From Hydractinia symbiolongicarpus (taxonomy: Eukaryota > Cnidaria > Hydrozoa > Anthoathecata > Hydractiniidae), in contig NC_079875.1 in NCBI RefSeq assembly GCF_029227915.1, forward strand, positions 25,306,001 through 25,370,000: DNA of 64,000 nt. Reading direction: 5' to 3'. Positions within the stretch are counted from its first letter, which is position 1, and each line of letters opens with the position of its first letter. Made by a program: the position numbers and the translations under genes. Positions 21,301 to 29,369 of this stretch are shown here, one piece after another. The notes below the pieces were generated by a model. That model was not told the origin of the DNA and made no database searches. It was given only the letters and a program-made list of their open reading frames with translations.

Positions 21301-23789
21301 TAATTTTAAAAATATACATACTGGTAATTTTATTGAAAACTGAAAATCAGAATATATTTAATTATTCTACGCCAACGTCAAACTTCTTTCCGCCCACAGA
21401 ATCGCCATTGCAATTCATTGCACGATTCGTGCAAACCTAAATGACAGCAAAACTGACCACATGGTTGCTGGACACATGCCATCAAAGAAAAAATAATCAA
21501 TGAGGGAGAGCATTTGTTGCTGATTTTCCATCGTATTGATTTTTTTAAACATATCAACAAAGTGTTGACTATATGATAATTTAATTAAAGTGTTTTGTTA
21601 TATTTTATGAATTAAAGTTTTAACTTACTCAAATTACGCCTAGTTGCATCATTCAGTTTCTATATCTTAATGTTGTTTTCGAGCACACCACGATGTTACC
21701 CTACTTTTTGATTGTTAGGTGAATCGACGTGAAAAACATGCTCCCGAGCTTCTCTCAAAGAGTTGAACTTACTGGACATTTTAAGCGAGTATTTTTCCCA
21801 AGAAAATGTAAACAATTACTCAATCCATTCCATGCAAGAAAATATCAGACAAACATAATTTCTGCTGCACCTTTTTACCTATATTTTAACACCTGTATAC
21901 GTCTGTCTGCCTGTCACGCAAAATGGTACCGCAAGTAGCGACACGCACGTAATGTGGTATAAGCGAACGGACGAACCCATGGATTTTTGGCCCACCAACG
22001 AGTTTAAAAAAAAATATCAGTCAAAACAACAACAAGAAAGTCAAGAAAAATAAAGCACCATTATTTTCAGTTCTAGTACCTTTCAACTTTCAGGAAAGTC
22101 ATCACTCGTCCTGGATTGATGAAAGGCTGTAAGGGTGATCACGCGGTCACTTACGAATATCTTTATTTATTAAAAAAAGTTTACAGCTATCACAAAAGCT
22201 TCATAAATTTTACTCTTCTTTAATAAAAATCCTTTTTTTAATTTTTTTATAGTTATTTTTATAGTATATACCAGTAACTTGCCTTCTTTTCTCCGTCGAA
22301 GTCATGTGAAACTGCGCGATAAACTTTCCCACATTTAAATAAGTCATTCCCTAAAAGAAATTATTTCTTTAAGTGAGGAAAGGCGTTAGGGTTTCATGAT
22401 TGTTTGAATTGTGTAACTAATTTGAAAGTACATGTTCTTATACATTTTTTAAATTAGCGTTTCAAACTCTACACATTAGGCAACGGCTGTTTTTTGTTTA
22501 CGCAATGTTGACGTCCTCAAAACGCCTAAACTACCTTTATTGCCATCTAATATCACACATGTTTTCTGAACATCCGAGTGCTCTTAAACGAAGAAATATG
22601 AGAATGCAAGAAACGATACAAAAAGTTTTATCAAATTATTTAAAAAAAGTTCGCAGAAATTTAAAACTATTTCATTTCTGTTCATAGGCATTGGACCTGC
22701 TCGCTTAAACAGCCCAATACAATCAAGCCACTGCATGACTAATAAATAGGCGACAATAAAAGCAAAAAGCGTATATAAAATAACAGTGTCTGACACTTTT
22801 GAAACTGACAAAGCTTCACCGCGACTAAGAGTTTTATCATGAAGCCAATATTCAATAAATACCTATATAACAATGCTTTCTCACCATACATATGTTGTCT
22901 TTAGATCCCCTCATGTATTCTAAACTGTCAACTTTTATTTACTGCCAGTCATCATATAAACGCTTGCAGGGGAAGCCCCTATGTATTTGCACTACATTTC
23001 CCTGTACTGTTTTCTACGTTTGACGTAGGAGAATAATTATTGTAATTGGTTTTGGATCAACTTTTGGCATGAATCAACTTTTTTTTAAAATGATAATTTT
23101 ATTACTCTTTTTGTTTTGTTGATGCGCTTTTAAGTAATATCAGCTTAAAAATAAACTCTACGTATTTGCAAAGAAATAAATAAAGCGATATAAGATAATG
23201 ATGTTTGAAAGTAAAACAGTTCATTAAGCCTGCTAATAATAATAATGGAATATTTCAGAAAAAATGAAACATCATAATTTTTCTGATCAAACTTTCGAAA
23301 TGTATTTCACTAGTTGGAAACTAAAAGTTTTTTTAAAAATAAGATTATTGACATAATGTCATTAATGCCAACTATTTTTGCTCATAGAGATAATAGTTCA
23401 ACATACCATGATTTCCGGGGGAATTCCCCAGCTTACTGGTAATAAACATTAAAGGAATAAGTGACCAATATGTTGCCAGGTAACGTTGGAATTTCACAGA
23501 CCTTGTTTTCACAATTATTACATCAAAAAAAGTAAAGTTTCATTTATAAATTTCATAAATTAAGTATCTTATTGATTATGTTAATCCTAGTCGGCGTAGA
23601 AGTATGTTTTGCTACGATTCACCATTTTTAATTGTAATCTGTAATAGTTATAGATATCATTTCATAAAAAGAAACCTGGTCGTGGGATGCACTTCAAATA
23701 TATAACACTTCAACCTATTCGCGATTAAATATTTTATTACACAATCACATCCAAAAGTTTAAGAATTGGAGTCTTGTCAGGGTAACTTT
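6269..23789 (-). CDS. multi-exon gene: membrane protein with cytosolic SH3 and SH2 modules
   Basis: The gene model is built from GT-AG borders and phase-consistent joins on the minus strand. From the 5' side: fibronectin-III-like end (23.79-23.44 kb), transmembrane exon (22.82-22.70), SH3 (22.35-18.84), a DIYEPIEDV linker, SH2 (17.60-16.99), SH2-like unit (16.83-15.49), SH3-like unit (13.38-12.66), SH2 (11.94-11.55), long linker (10.61-10.27), and a tyrosine-rich acidic tail to a stop at 6269. Most joins match in phase from 23.50 kb to 9.01 kb; exceptions are noted in the exon entries. SH3 domains bind proline motifs and SH2 domains bind phosphotyrosine, so a signalling receptor or membrane adaptor is inferred. 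The 5' end and the part between 9.0 and 6.6 kb are unresolved. Two candidate exons contain in-frame stops, so partial pseudogenisation or exon skipping must be considered. Confidence 0.6.
6461..6497 (-). CDS. tail exon with a tyrosine motif
   Basis: A 37-nt exon reading NDDDVAYQNTFT, with TTTCATAG acceptor and ACAG|GTAATT donor. The acidic residues before Tyr favour phosphorylation, and YQN is a Grb2-type YxN site. Confidence 0.45.
6576..6605 (-). CDS. tail exon with a YxxL motif
   Basis: A 30-nt exon reading DNSTGYSPLQ, with donor ACAG|GTAGAG. GYSPL is a YxxL site. It is in phase with the two exons that follow. Confidence 0.4.
6950..7310. repeat. dispersed repeat family R1, copy 1
   Basis: It shares GATAAAGTTTTTT, then TTATTAGGC.C.TC..C.TG..TTTAACGCC and AGTTACTT..GGCTT..C.CGGCGTTT in the same order with 32.69-33.13 kb, and a weaker copy lies at 15.03-15.40 kb. 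No coding capacity is seen, so it is probably a non-autonomous element. Confidence 0.55.
8185..8265. repeat. dispersed repeat family R2, copy 1
   Basis: It contains ACCCGTTTTCCGTCTGTCTG, then TCACG.AAAATG.TACCGCCAGTAGC.AGACGCA and GGGCGAACC. The same string of motifs occurs at 21.89-21.99 and 26.18-26.27 kb, with a short piece at 6.76 kb. No coding capacity. Confidence 0.55.
8387..8420 (-). CDS. possible small exon
   Basis: A 34-nt segment reading SRNDFLKKVY, with TTGGTAG acceptor and ACAG|GTAAAA donor. It accepts the phase of the 9008 exon, but its exit does not fit the preferred frame of the next exons. Confidence 0.2.
8538..8680 (-). CDS. possible alternative last exon with a hydrophobic segment
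   Basis: After a TTTTTTCAG acceptor the open frame reads VCDNSGAEELLVMILNM, then a hydrophobic stretch PFIIAVVYLCA, and ends ILPNDI with a stop. Its entry phase matches the exit of the exon at 9008. It could be an alternative 3' end or a chance ORF. Confidence 0.3.
9008..9083 (-). CDS. acidic tail exon with a 9-bp microrepeat
   Basis: A 76-nt exon: DSNRSLYSDSNNDDN followed by repeats of DDN. A 9-bp unit ATGATGACA is repeated about four times and codes for the acidic run. Acceptor TTTTTTAG, donor GATG|GTACGC, exit with one base. Confidence 0.5.
9765..9866 (-). CDS. tyrosine-rich tail exon
   Basis: A 102-nt segment of 34 codons reading YSDLGNKSESYEDTVEEYCN, then EKVKSTENSTFFKE. YSDL, SYEDTV and EEYCNE are plausible tyrosine phosphorylation sites, and YCNE is a possible SH2 ligand. 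Acceptor TTTTACACAG, weak donor GAA|GTGATA. Confidence 0.45.
10267..10611 (-). CDS. long linker exon after the SH2 domain
   Basis: A 345-nt segment of 115 codons between a weak AAAACAG acceptor and a strong CCT|GTAAGA donor. It contains proline-rich YETSPPALPKH and APAVKRQNRP, and tyrosine sites KYFETV and VSYVLP. The chosen acceptor keeps phase 0 with the SH2 exon. A second AG eight bases downstream is also possible. Reading through the donor would add seven residues and a stop. Confidence 0.5.
11551..11650 (-). CDS. C-terminal SH2 domain, second exon
   Basis: A 100-nt exon reading TVEYLQVEDVDDFLSF, then KINGESHNCTSLCEVIQ. NCTSLCEVIQ matches the F.SL.ELI helix. The donor CAG|GTAAGA is strong and the join to the first exon is in phase. 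Confidence 0.7.
11811..11939 (-). CDS. C-terminal SH2 domain, first exon
   Basis: A 129-nt exon starting WYAGDLSLQESQQLLNGKES, then GSFLVLNCEK and GQYIVAIST. This is a clear SH2 domain: W.AG.LS..E...LL, G.FLV, G.Y..A.S. The FLVR arginine that holds phosphotyrosine is Leu (FLVL). Acceptor CTCTTTTAG, donor AATAG|GTAATT. Confidence 0.75.
12290..12543 (-). repeat. tRNA-derived SINE
   Basis: On the minus strand a tRNA-like head (12467-12542) has an A box TAGTGGTAGCGCC and a B box GGTTCAAGTCC. A body of about 180 bases follows and ends in a TTAC repeat (plus-strand AGTAAGTAAGTAAG at 12294-12307). This is the structure of a pol III SINE with a simple-repeat tail. Confidence 0.65.
12662..12747 (-). 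CDS. second SH3-like domain, last exon
   Basis: An 86-nt exon: CELTIVKRLDNSSFGLVK, then TMKNKECFGV. The pattern ELTIVKRLDNS..GLVKT...E.FGV resembles the central and last strands of SH3. The usual Trp is Phe. It exits with two bases, which complete the codon before WYAG of the SH2 exon. Confidence 0.5.
12785..12823 (-). CDS. second SH3-like domain, candidate alternative exon
   Basis: A 39-nt segment of 13 codons, FHRHFGQDELPII, phase 0 at both ends, with AATGCAG acceptor and ATC|GTAAAC donor. Joined to the next exon it gives DELPII-CELTIV, which fits DELSF..GE.I.V of SH3 domains better than the segment at 12896-12961. Confidence 0.4.
12896..12961 (-). pseudogene. SH3-like exon with an in-frame stop
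   Basis: A 66-nt segment with TTTATAG acceptor and AAAG|GTAAAG donor, phase 0 at both ends. It reads ENDTNFEVKNGDLIRKCGFC, then TGA and K. NFEVKNGDLI is SH3-like (DELSFKKGDLI). It could be a decayed exon, or an alternative exon that truncates the protein. A separate candidate at 12785-12823 could replace it. Confidence 0.4.
13322..13381 (-). CDS. second SH3-like domain, first exon
   Basis: A 60-nt exon of 20 codons, MPTQRKADIVYVSTHDTRHY, with a TTTTTCAG acceptor and TAC|GTAACT donor. ADIVYVSTHD fits the ALYDY strand and start of the RT loop in SH3 domains and parallels KVYRAVSHDFDG of the first SH3. Confidence 0.5.
13581..13621 (-). CDS. inter-domain linker exon
   Basis: A 41-nt exon reading PNALCGCPFENIE, with TGTACAG acceptor and GAG|GTAAAT donor. 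In phase with both neighbours. Confidence 0.45.
14420..14462 (-). CDS. inter-domain linker exon
   Basis: A 43-nt exon reading ECNSDEMPMHNPLK, with TATCTAG acceptor and GTTAGT donor. It joins its neighbours in phase and has no recognised domain. Confidence 0.45.
15030..15400. repeat. dispersed repeat family R1, copy 2
   Basis: It shares a GTGCTTCACTTGAT..ACGACATACT stretch and the end GGCTCTTATAAGCG..ACTTGTGGCTTAACC with the copy at 7.0-7.3 kb. Confidence 0.45.
15489..15582 (-). CDS. second SH2-like unit, second part
   Basis: A 94-nt exon reading GQLKHFVVLQMDDWLFLEKS, then GSYDSFFSIVQ. LKHFVV and the YDSFFSIVQ helix match the VKHY.I and F.SL.ELV parts of SH2 domains. Acceptor AATTTTAG, donor CCAG|GTAAAA. 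Confidence 0.55.
16742..16827 (-). CDS. second SH2-like unit, first part
   Basis: An 86-nt exon: DGKVKVSNIRSGDTGYVF, then VCDVSPFCSK. The strand pattern fits FLVRES....G.Y.LSV with Ser in place of the pocket Arg. An immunoglobulin-like strand pattern is the other possible reading. In phase with the next exon. Confidence 0.45.
16990..17055 (-). CDS. SH2 C-terminal helix exon, or start of the second unit
   Basis: A 66-nt exon of 22 codons, KASDIVSYTEDDLLKPLECN and two more. It could be the ELV.YY helix ending the first SH2 domain. Alternatively, TEDDLLKPLE could be the first helix of the next SH2-like unit. Strong splice sites (AAACAG, GTGAGA), phase 0 at both ends. Confidence 0.55.
17197..17301 (-). 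pseudogene. SH2 middle exon with two in-frame stops
   Basis: A 105-nt segment with a TTTTATCTAG acceptor and AAAG|GTAGAT donor, phase 0 at both ends. It reads AYLFPKSLKNYIITSLRNLS, then TAA, EFKKLFVIMQRG, TAA, K. This is the core of an SH2 domain: YLFPKS stands where FLVRES is expected, NYIITSL is the next strand, and EFKKLFVIMQ the KHF strand. The FLVR arginine is replaced by proline. Skipping it would leave the flanking exons in frame. Confidence 0.5.
17347..17412 (-). CDS. SH2 domain, first exon
   Basis: A 66-nt exon of 22 codons starting EWFDKPILPDVLLRAFKENN. It matches the WF.G.I.R..AE.LL helix of SH2 domains. Phase 0 at both ends, donor GAT|GTAAGT. Confidence 0.6.
17565..17595 (-). CDS. 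linker exon before the SH2 domain
   Basis: A 31-nt exon reading EDVNIPIKAE, joined directly to EWF of the next exon, as is usual at SH2 starts. In phase on both sides. Confidence 0.5.
17677..17709 (-). CDS. linker exon with a tyrosine motif
   Basis: A 33-nt exon reading LASGSDIYEP, with good CACAG acceptor and GTAAGT donor. DIYEP followed by IEDV resembles the phosphotyrosine sites of SLP-76/BLNK-type adaptors. Confidence 0.5.
18170..18366 (-). repeat. tRNA-derived SINE
   Basis: The minus-strand head has an A-box-like TTGTGGTTATAGAGT and a B box GGTTCGATTCACA. The body differs from that at 12.3-12.5 kb. It lies in an intron of the SH3/SH2 gene. Confidence 0.5.
18835..18944 (-). CDS. SH3 domain, third exon, with linker
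   Basis: A 110-nt exon starting GGWFTANNLTF, then PKVGLIHQQNLDV. It has the conserved SH3 Trp and a GLIP-like end with His in place of Pro. After this the linker is rich in Ser, Glu and Asn. Acceptor TTATTAG, donor AAAG|GTATGA. Confidence 0.6.
19245..19295 (-). CDS. SH3 domain, second exon
   Basis: A 51-nt exon of 17 codons, ILRFWPDDSIQIQKIKE. It matches the DELSF..GD.I.VL part of SH3 domains. The phase-consistent donor is GAG|GTCGGT, which is weak. A GTATTC donor four bases further would break the frame. Confidence 0.55.
20070..20160. repeat. short imperfect tandem repeat
   Basis: About five copies of an ACCATAAAATACCACAAA-like unit of about 20 bases lie in an intron. Confidence 0.5.
21378..21560 (-). 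other. Cys-rich ORF resembling a RING remnant
   Basis: The minus-strand frame reads ACVQQPCGQFCCHLGLHESC and ends with WRFCGRKEV. It resembles the second half of a RING finger (PCGH..C..C.......CP.C). The His-to-Gln change and missing CP.C pair mean it is at best a relic. It lies inside a long intron. Confidence 0.2.
21890..21990. repeat. dispersed repeat family R2, copy 2
   Basis: It has CGTCTGTCTGCCTGTCACGC, then AAAATGGTACCGCAAGTAGCGACACGCA and GGACGAACC. Confidence 0.55.
22283..22350 (-). CDS. SH3 domain, first exon
   Basis: A 68-nt exon ending KVYRAVSHDFDGEKK, which matches the ALYDF region and RT loop of SH3 domains. The acceptor is TTTTAG. The donor is AAG|GCAAGT, a GC-AG type intron. 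In phase with both neighbours. Confidence 0.6.
22697..22824 (-). CDS. transmembrane exon
   Basis: A 128-nt exon reading RGEALSVSKVSD, then a hydrophobic helix of about 20 residues (VILYTLFAFIVAYLLVMQWL), then DCIGLFKRA. The Lys-Arg after the helix fits a cytosolic C-terminal side. The donor GCAG|GTCCAA leaves one base, which fits the entry of the SH3 exon at 22350. Confidence 0.55.
23437..23501 (-). CDS. ectodomain exon, fibronectin-III-like C-terminal strands
   Basis: A 65-nt exon with a GTAAGC donor. It reads VCEIPTLPGNILVTYSFNVY, and TYSFNVYYH followed by the next exon's RGEALSVSKVSD resembles the last strands of a fibronectin III domain. The acceptor AACAAG lacks a good pyrimidine tract. 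It exits with two bases, matching the transmembrane exon. Confidence 0.45.
23743..23789 (-). CDS. candidate ectodomain exon
   Basis: A 47-nt exon reading SYPDKTPILKLLDVI. It joins in phase to the next exon through a weak GTGTAA donor. It would supply an inner strand of a fibronectin-III-like fold. This is the weakest member of the model at its 5' side. Confidence 0.3.
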
Positions 23790-26700
23790 CTTTGTAGAAT
23801 GAATATAAATTCGAATGTTATTTTTGCATATACAAAAAAAATTAAACCGAAAAAGTTTACGTTGTGCATACTTACTTTTGGATACATATTTTTAACAAAA
23901 CAACAATTCGAAATTGTCGCATTTTGGAGAAGAAGAGGATATCATAATATTCTAATTTTGCCTCAAGATCTGTCCCACTCTAGAAATAAATCATATAGTC
24001 TGAATAAAAAGAGAGACAGGTAGATCAGCCCAAAACACTATAATAAAATGCCGGGTGCAGCTGAAGATTTCTTTGTTGTGCTTTTTCAGTTAGTAGAAGC
24101 TGAATATCCTGAACAAATAGCAACGTTGAAGATCAGAATTATCTCGAACACATTTAGTAAATATATTAGGGAATTTCTAGAACACAAACCCGTTTCATAT
24201 TTCTTTGTTTACGAAAAGTGTTTAAGTTAAGTCCCTTCATAATTATTTTCGTTTTCGTGAACTTTAATAATGATTTCCTATTTTGATTAATATATTTGTC
24301 CCTGAATCAAAAAATGTGCTGAAAGTATTTTACCCTAAAACTACGTATTTTGTTAATTTTTTAAAGTTATAAAAGTGCTCGCCGTTATTCCAAAATGTAA
24401 ATTTTTATGGTACAACACATTACATTCAAGATAAATCTAATTTGTTCTTTCTCTTCAAAGATATGGAGCTAATGCTGTTTAAATGCGATCTGAGATCTTG
24501 AAGACAAGCATTTGCAACAATGTTTGTCTTGCAGGAAAGAAGAAAACACCCTAGTTTGCTTACGTCATTACATAATTTTGTTTTCAGTGTATCTACAAAC
24601 TTTTATACTAAAAATCAGATTAAAAACATTAGTCTCTAGTTGGTTATTTAGTGATTGTGTTCTCTTAAATAATAGTCGTATTTTTATATTATTTTCTTCA
24701 AACAGTTTACTTTGGAAAATTAACTTAAATTAATTTTATCTTACTGTCCTTTCTCTAATTTAATGCGTCTTTTAATTAGTGCGAATTTTCAATTTCTTAA
24801 TTTTATTCCCTCCAATGTTTAGTGCGAAACTTTTTTCACTAATTTTTGTTTTTCCTCTAATTACAGCTCAGTGCGAACCATATAATTTAGAGGTACTGTT
24901 TTCGTTAGTGGATTGAAACTCCCCGCCCAATATTGTTTTTTGACATCGAACCAAATTTTATTTAACGGAAAGGCGAGCGGCGCACTGCACGGTACGGCTG
25001 CTGAATAAAAGTTTATGATAACAAATTTTGAAAACCAGACCGACTGATTTGGTCTGCTTCATAACAAATCAATTTACATGTTCAGCTATCTTGATTATAA
25101 AAAGTACTGAAACAAGGACTAAGGTTGTTTTCAGTTCTTAGAGTTAAAAAATTGATGTTTTCACTTAAAAACAGTAATTTTTAATTTTGCAGAACGACAA
25201 CACACTGGACCCAAAGTATAAATCAGTCTGTTTTAAACACCAGGGTTTTTTCATCTTTGTGAGTGCTGAATTATTTATAATTCAGTATTTTTCACTTGAG
25301 CCGAACGAGTGGCTAAATTAAAAAACAACTGGATATTCTTTTTTTTTATTTATGTTGAAGATCAAAATAGCAAAAATGTTGAACAACGTGTGTATTATTT
25401 TATACTACTCAACTTAACTAATTTTTGAGTAAAAGAAAAAGAAAATAAAGATTCGTAAATAAAGATGAAGCCTCCATATTGCACGTTCGATTTGTTGTTG
25501 AATGTTTCCGGTCTGTATATTTATTAACTTTGGCGCCATTTCATCATAACAAACTTTATCGTTCGAAGCTCGTAGTTTGTTGTGAAAAAGAGATTTAAAA
25601 CATGAAAAAACAAAGTCAAATATCTTATTTTAACGTTTACTGGTAAGTACAACTTACATCTACTTATTTTTATGCCACACAACCATGAAAATTCTGTAAA
25701 ATTGTTGTTAGGAAGATATACACAATCTTGGACAAAAATATTGAGACTAAGGCAGTTTTTTACTCGTTATCCAAATATGGACAAAACAGTCAAATAGTCA
25801 ATACTCTGCAGCCGGCAGGCTGCAAAGTCGATACTTTTACACACAAGTAGGCCAGGCAGAGAGGGTTGAAAAGTTGCTAGTCACATTCTTTAGCACGCCT
25901 GCACACCGAAAGAATTCGCATCGGGGACCACGAAGGCCCCACAATTCGTGATTAATAGCCTTGCTGACGAACTTTGTACTTACCAAATAACCTAAGATCC
26001 GAAGTCGTAAGTTCACTCTAAACATTGACAAGTGAACTTTCACAAGTTCAAGATGTGTGAATCTAATATAGAATGAGCCTACGCAATTACCTGTAGTAGC
26101 GAACTTCGAAATTCGTTGCCTTGTCCCAACATATTGTGACCACGATTGTAGATACATAGTCGTAAAATATAGTTTTTTTATGTTACCCGTATGCGTCTGT
26201 CTGTCACTCAAAATGGTAACCACAGTAGCGAGACACGCAAAATGCTGCTAATAAAGGACAGGCGACCCCGTCTACGGGTGAACGACTAGTTTGTTATTAT
26301 AATTTCTTTAATTAATCTATGATTTTCTTCCCTCTCTCGCTTAAAATTTATTTCATGGCTGCCACAAAATAATTTTTTGTTTGCCTCTCCTTTAATAAAA
26401 TGGCACAAACAGCTGTGACAAAAGGAAATGTGTACAACGAAAAACGAAAATGGATGAAAGAAATAATAAGAATAAAAAATACAAAATTAAACACATTTTT
26501 TTCCTCTATTTTAGTGTGAAATTAATTTTTGAAAAAAGATGATTTATTTCCTCTAATTATTAGTGCGATAATAATGAAAATTTTTTGGTCGCACTAAATT
26601 AGATGGAACGACGATAATTTTGGAATCACCGTATAACACGGAAAAAAAGCTGACGAAGACCATTTTGGTTTGGAAGTGATAGTGTCAGGTTTGTAGCTCT

Positions 26701-26890
26701 CATTTTCACCTTTTTTTCTTCTATATACTTTGTATCTATGCTAAATGCAATTAATTAATTAATTCATGATGTCCACGAGGGAATAAACGAGAACCGTAGC
26801 ATTCGTAGCGGTAGCATGGAGTGAGCATCGAGTTGGAGTTGATGTGTTTAATCTTCTAGAGGTGAATTGTTATTATAACACTTAATAGCT
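23790..26890. other. intergenic stretch without a recognised gene
   Basis: AT-rich DNA. Short ORFs at 23766-24023, 24048-24230 and 24512-24733 show no domain or codon pattern that I recognise. The R2 repeat at 26.18 kb is the only assigned part. Upstream exons of the membrane gene may lie here but I could not identify them. Confidence 0.4.
26180..26275. repeat. dispersed repeat family R2, copy 3
   Basis: It has ACCCGTATGCGTCTGTCTGT, then CACTCAAAATGGTAACCACAGTAGCGAGACACGCA. Confidence 0.55.
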
Positions 26891-26894
26891 TTGA

Positions 26895-28705
26895 TCGATT
26901 CTAGGTTACTTTATAAAATGGTTGGAAGCCAAACTTGTCGCTTTTTTGTATGAAGTGATGTGTAGCCACGGGTGCTTTAAGACCAAATCAACGATCAAGT
27001 TAGAAAATTCGTAAGCGAGATTTTAGATGCATTGCTTGTGTTAACAAGTATTGATCAACCAGGTATTGATCAACGAATAACTTTGGCCTACCACCGACAA
27101 TAGAATGGCCAATGCGAGATACAAATAGAACAATAAAAGATTCATTAGTACATGTTTTGGAAGAGAATTCAACAAAATAGCCTGACGTTATTGAAGATGT
27201 TCTTTTCGCGCACCGTGTAAGTATTCATTTCTCAACCAAATATTTGCCATTTTTCACTGTACAACCACCAACCCACCCCACCGATTGAGATTAAGTATGA
27301 CATAAGCAAAGAATTTATCGAAACTAATGATTCCCATGATTTCGAAAAATTTAGAGTAGTTTTAAGTTAATGTTCCAAAATGCAAGAAGCATCTCACGAC
27401 GCAGCCAGCCGAAATATCAAAAAAAGGTCCAAAAGAAGCAGCAGAAAGCCTACGACAAACCACACAACAAACTAGAATTGACGTTATATATTGGATCAAA
27501 GGTTACTTTGTCAGAATCAAAAACGGCAGGACAAAAAAGGTGGGAAGTTCAATTACAAATGGCTTGGTCTATACACCATACAATCCATCTCGAAAAATGG
27601 CTTGTGCGCACTCACCAATTCGAAAGGAGTAACCTTGAGGAAAAAATACAATGTCAGTCTGCTGCTAAAATCATTTTATTCGAACGAAGAACTTGTTGAA
27701 GATCCCGTGTCTCAACCAACCAGAATCGTTGAACATTCCATGTCTCAATCAACAAGAGTCGTTGAAGATCCCGTGTCTCACGCAACCAGAATCATTGAAG
27801 ATATCGTGTTTTGATCAACTTCTAAATAATATAGTTTTAATGATTTTGGAACTAGCAACAGCAAACCAAGATGTAATCACGTATAACACGATCTATTGTC
27901 AAGAAAAACAAAATTTTATTTTGTGTATACCTTTATTTCTACGACGACGTACCCGAACGTCTTCCAAGGAGAAAAAATAAGATCAAAGTAAGCGTAAATA
28001 AACTGTCAAGGCGTTTCAGCCCTGGTAGCGATACAATCGACGCTGCTCGCAAAGCCACTCATAGTAAGAATTGAAAGTCAGCTTGGTTGTTTATAGTTTT
28101 TATTTATATAGTTGGTTTGTCATCGATCGTGTGTTTTTGAAGGAAAAAGCTGGTAGTGAATACTACTCAGGAGTCTGTTATCGCACCACACGCTTCATAA
28201 TTGTTGATCATAATCTTCACATCTTAAAGCGGAAAGAAAAGGAGGCTTTACTTTCGAAAGATGAATGGCTCAACGATTAATGGACGCAGCTCAAAATTGA
28301 TTGGTGAAGAGATTGAGATCTCATTGACTTTTCAAACAGTTCTTAACTCTCAAAAGAAAGTATCAAGCCCAACCAAGCGGTCTACGAAGAACACGTCTAG
28401 CTACTTAACGACGGTCGTAATTATTGGGTCTTGAGATTTTGCTCTAATGGTCTTGTACAAGTTTGTAATAGCCTAAATTAACTCTGACTCGCTTTTCCGG
28501 AGCAGAAACAGCCAGATGGCTATAATTGTGGACTCTTTGCCATAGCATTTGCAGTCGAACTTCTTGACGGCAACTCACCTTCCGTTGTGTTGTGTTTGCT
28601 GTGGATAAAATTCGCGCACATCTTATAACTTGTTTGGTAGAACAAAAATTAAAACCTTTTCGGAAAGCGTCTGAAATGTAATTTAACATCTTCATATTTA
28701 TTAAT
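26895..28705 (+). pseudogene. decayed Ginger1-like transposon: integrase end plus ULP protease
   Basis: Broken frames in one direction follow a DDE integrase: YEVMCSHGCFKTKS, then DQVRKFVSEILDALLVLTSI, then GIDQRITLAYHRQ and NGQCE near 27.06-27.12 kb, DVLFAHRVSIHFSTKYLPFF near 27.2 kb, and a GPY/F-like KWLGLYTIQSISKNGLC near 27.56 kb. Further on, ALLSKDEWLND (about 28.26 kb), LNDGRNYWVL (about 28.4 kb), DGYNCGLFAIAFAVELLDG (about 28.52 kb) and DKIRAHLITCL (about 28.6 kb) match a ULP1-like cysteine protease. An integrase with GPY/F and ULP domains is typical of Ginger1 DNA transposons. Several stops and frameshifts show it is dead. A Gypsy-derived element is the alternative. Confidence 0.65.
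27695..27812 (+). repeat. 33-bp in-frame tandem repeat in the Ginger-like remnant
   Basis: About three and a half copies of a unit beginning GTTGAAGATCCCGTGTCTCA, coding for VEDPVSQPTRI. It lies between the integrase and protease parts. Confidence 0.7.
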
Positions 28706-29369
28706 TCTTGTTTTTTTTTTGAGATGACCGTGATAATATATAAGCAAAGCTTCAATACAACAAACCCGACTTTTTCGCGAGGTTGTGATTCGTGTTCTTT
28801 TAGTTTATTTTCATACTGGTCACAGGGAATTTTACTTTTTAGTCGAATTTTTTCGTCTCGTTTTGCTCCATCAAATTTTTTTATTTATTTAATAAAATCC
28901 TGGTAGTACTAAACTTTTTTAGGTTCGATATTTCAATCAACTTAATTCAAGGTAAGCAAAGCTTAAGAGACAATTTATTTAAATTGTTTTATTTCTTTTT
29001 ATCGATATTGATTTTCTGTGATATGATGAAGAATAAACTGATTTATTCATAAGATAAAAAATATCCTGGAAAATAAGTACTGAAGATTAGCTACTTATTT
29101 CCCTGGGAAGTATATTGGAGTACTTTTTTGCGGAGTAAGCGAATGGAGCGTAGCGGAGCTCATTTCCTCATTATATAAGCCAAATATAAGGCTGTATAGG
29201 ATTTCCGTATCTCGCCCCTATACATCAAAAATATCGAGCACTCTCCCCCCACTGCTAAATTTAGACAAATTTGACTGTGTTTCCCAGTAACTTTGTCTGG
29301 TAATTTTTCCCGTATGTTTCAAACTGAGCGAGAGGACGTATTTTTTTAGCACGGAGATGGAGTTTTTTT

